The notes under the pieces: generated by a model
Databases searched by the model: none
The model's input: only the letters and a program-made list of their open reading frames with translations
Told to the model about the DNA's origin: nothing
Made by a program: the position numbers and the translations under genes
Part shown: one piece after another, positions 6,249-6,518 of the stretch
How positions within the stretch are numbered: the stretch's first letter is position 1
Layout of the letters: each line of letters begins with the position of its first letter
Source of the DNA: an uncultured Chloroflexota bacterium
Lineage (GTDB): Bacteria > Chloroflexota > Dehalococcoidia > UBA3495
Assembly (NCBI GenBank): GCA_913052545.1
Contig: CAJXEF010000117.1
Coordinates: 1-6,518 of the forward strand
Length of the DNA: 6,518 nt
Direction: 5' to 3'

Positions 6249-6518
6249 ATGGCCAGATTACAACGTTACAATAAAGATATTTTAATAATTGCAACAATAG
6301 CTATCTCTGCAGTATTAATCTTGGGATTGTTTGTAATGCCATTCTCAGGAGCTGTTCCTGCGCCACAGTCCGCGTATACATATGGCGGAGATGATAAAGG
6401 TGATGCCGGCGGAGATGCTGGTGGCGGAGATGCTGGTGGAGATGCTGGTGGCGGAGATGCTGGTGGTCCTGGTGGAGATGCTAGTGGTCCGGGCGGAGAT
6501 GCTGGGGGGCCGGGGGGA
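6249..6518 (+). CDS. Exported or membrane-anchored Gly-Asp-Ala repeat protein, N-terminal part
   Basis: The frame starts at an ATG with a good Shine-Dalgarno sequence and runs for 90 codons to the window edge without a stop. Residues 1-10 are basic and polar (MARLQRYNKD). Residues 11-33 are strongly hydrophobic, and SGAVPAPQSAYT follows. This is either a signal peptide, with possible cleavage after AVPA or QSA, or a membrane anchor. From residue 46 the chain becomes almost pure Gly, Asp, Ala and some Pro in tandem units starting at Asp52. The repeat should be disordered, flexible and acidic, and lies outside the membrane if the N-terminus is a signal peptide. Gly is not at every third position, so it is not a collagen helix. 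The repeats contain one Ser and no Thr or Tyr, so they are poor O-glycosylation or tyrosine-sulfation sites; Tyr43 and Tyr45 lie just before them. I recognise no family; the rest of the gene lies outside. Confidence 0.7.
   Translation, partial: MARLQRYNKDILIIATIAISAVLILGLFVMPFSGAVPAPQSAYTYGGDDKGDAGGDAGGGDAGGDAGGGDAGGPGGDASGPGGDAGGPGG
6402..6518 (+). repeat. Tandem GATGCT-based repeat encoding DAGG/DAGGG/DAGGPGG units
   Basis: Each unit begins GAT GCY. Unit lengths are 12, 15, 12, 15, 21, 21 and 21 bases (the last reaches the window end), coding for DAGG, DAGGG, DAGG, DAGGG, DAGGPGG, DASGPGG and DAGGPGG. All units are multiples of three, so changes in copy number keep the frame. The tract is much richer in G than the rest of the window. 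The near-identical GATGCTGGT codon use suggests recent expansion by slippage, and the repeat continues past the edge. Confidence 0.88.

Noticed and set aside
6402..6518. Collagen-like Gly-X-Y reading of the repeat
   Set aside because: Glycine does not recur at every third residue in any register for more than a few triplets.

Overview
The window (about 40% GC, rising sharply at the right end) carries five protein genes, two of them cut by the window edges. It holds no RNA gene, mobile element or CRISPR array that I can support. All five products look membrane-bound, lipid-anchored or exported, so this is a cell-envelope locus. A Pro/Thr-repeat lipoprotein, large GT-C glycosyltransferases, one with a C-terminal beta-sandwich, and AT-biased codon use together suggest an uncultured Chloroflexota-type bacterium (SAR202/Dehalococcoidia-like). 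That is inference from gene style; there is no taxonomic marker gene here.

The left arm reads leftwards. A 706-residue GT-C type membrane glycosyltransferase (487-2607, TTG start) is followed 69 bases later by the N-terminal 139 codons of a lipoprotein with a Pro-Thr tetrapeptide repeat linker (1-417). A 123-base divergent intergenic region (2608-2730) separates this arm from the right arm. It contains a 9-base direct repeat spaced exactly 11 bases apart, plus -10-like boxes facing both ways.

The right arm reads rightwards. It starts with a lipid-anchored arylsulfotransferase-like protein (2731-4251) with an FN3-like N-terminal domain and a six-bladed propeller; all four ASST active-site positions can be matched by pattern. 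After 45 bases comes a second, different GT-C enzyme (4297-6054) with a PHAPGYPLY motif like the DUF2723/PMT-type family. A 194-base gap follows, then the start of an exported or membrane-anchored protein with a Gly-Asp-Ala repeat tail (6249 to the window end).

Taken together, the window pairs two lipid-carrier-dependent glycosyltransferases with an extracytoplasmic sulfotransferase-like enzyme and two low-complexity surface proteins. A reasonable but unproven reading is a module that builds and decorates an envelope glycan or glycoprotein. The Pro/Thr linker is a plausible O-glycosylation target, and the ASST-like protein may move sulfate groups outside the membrane. Substrates cannot be determined from the sequence.
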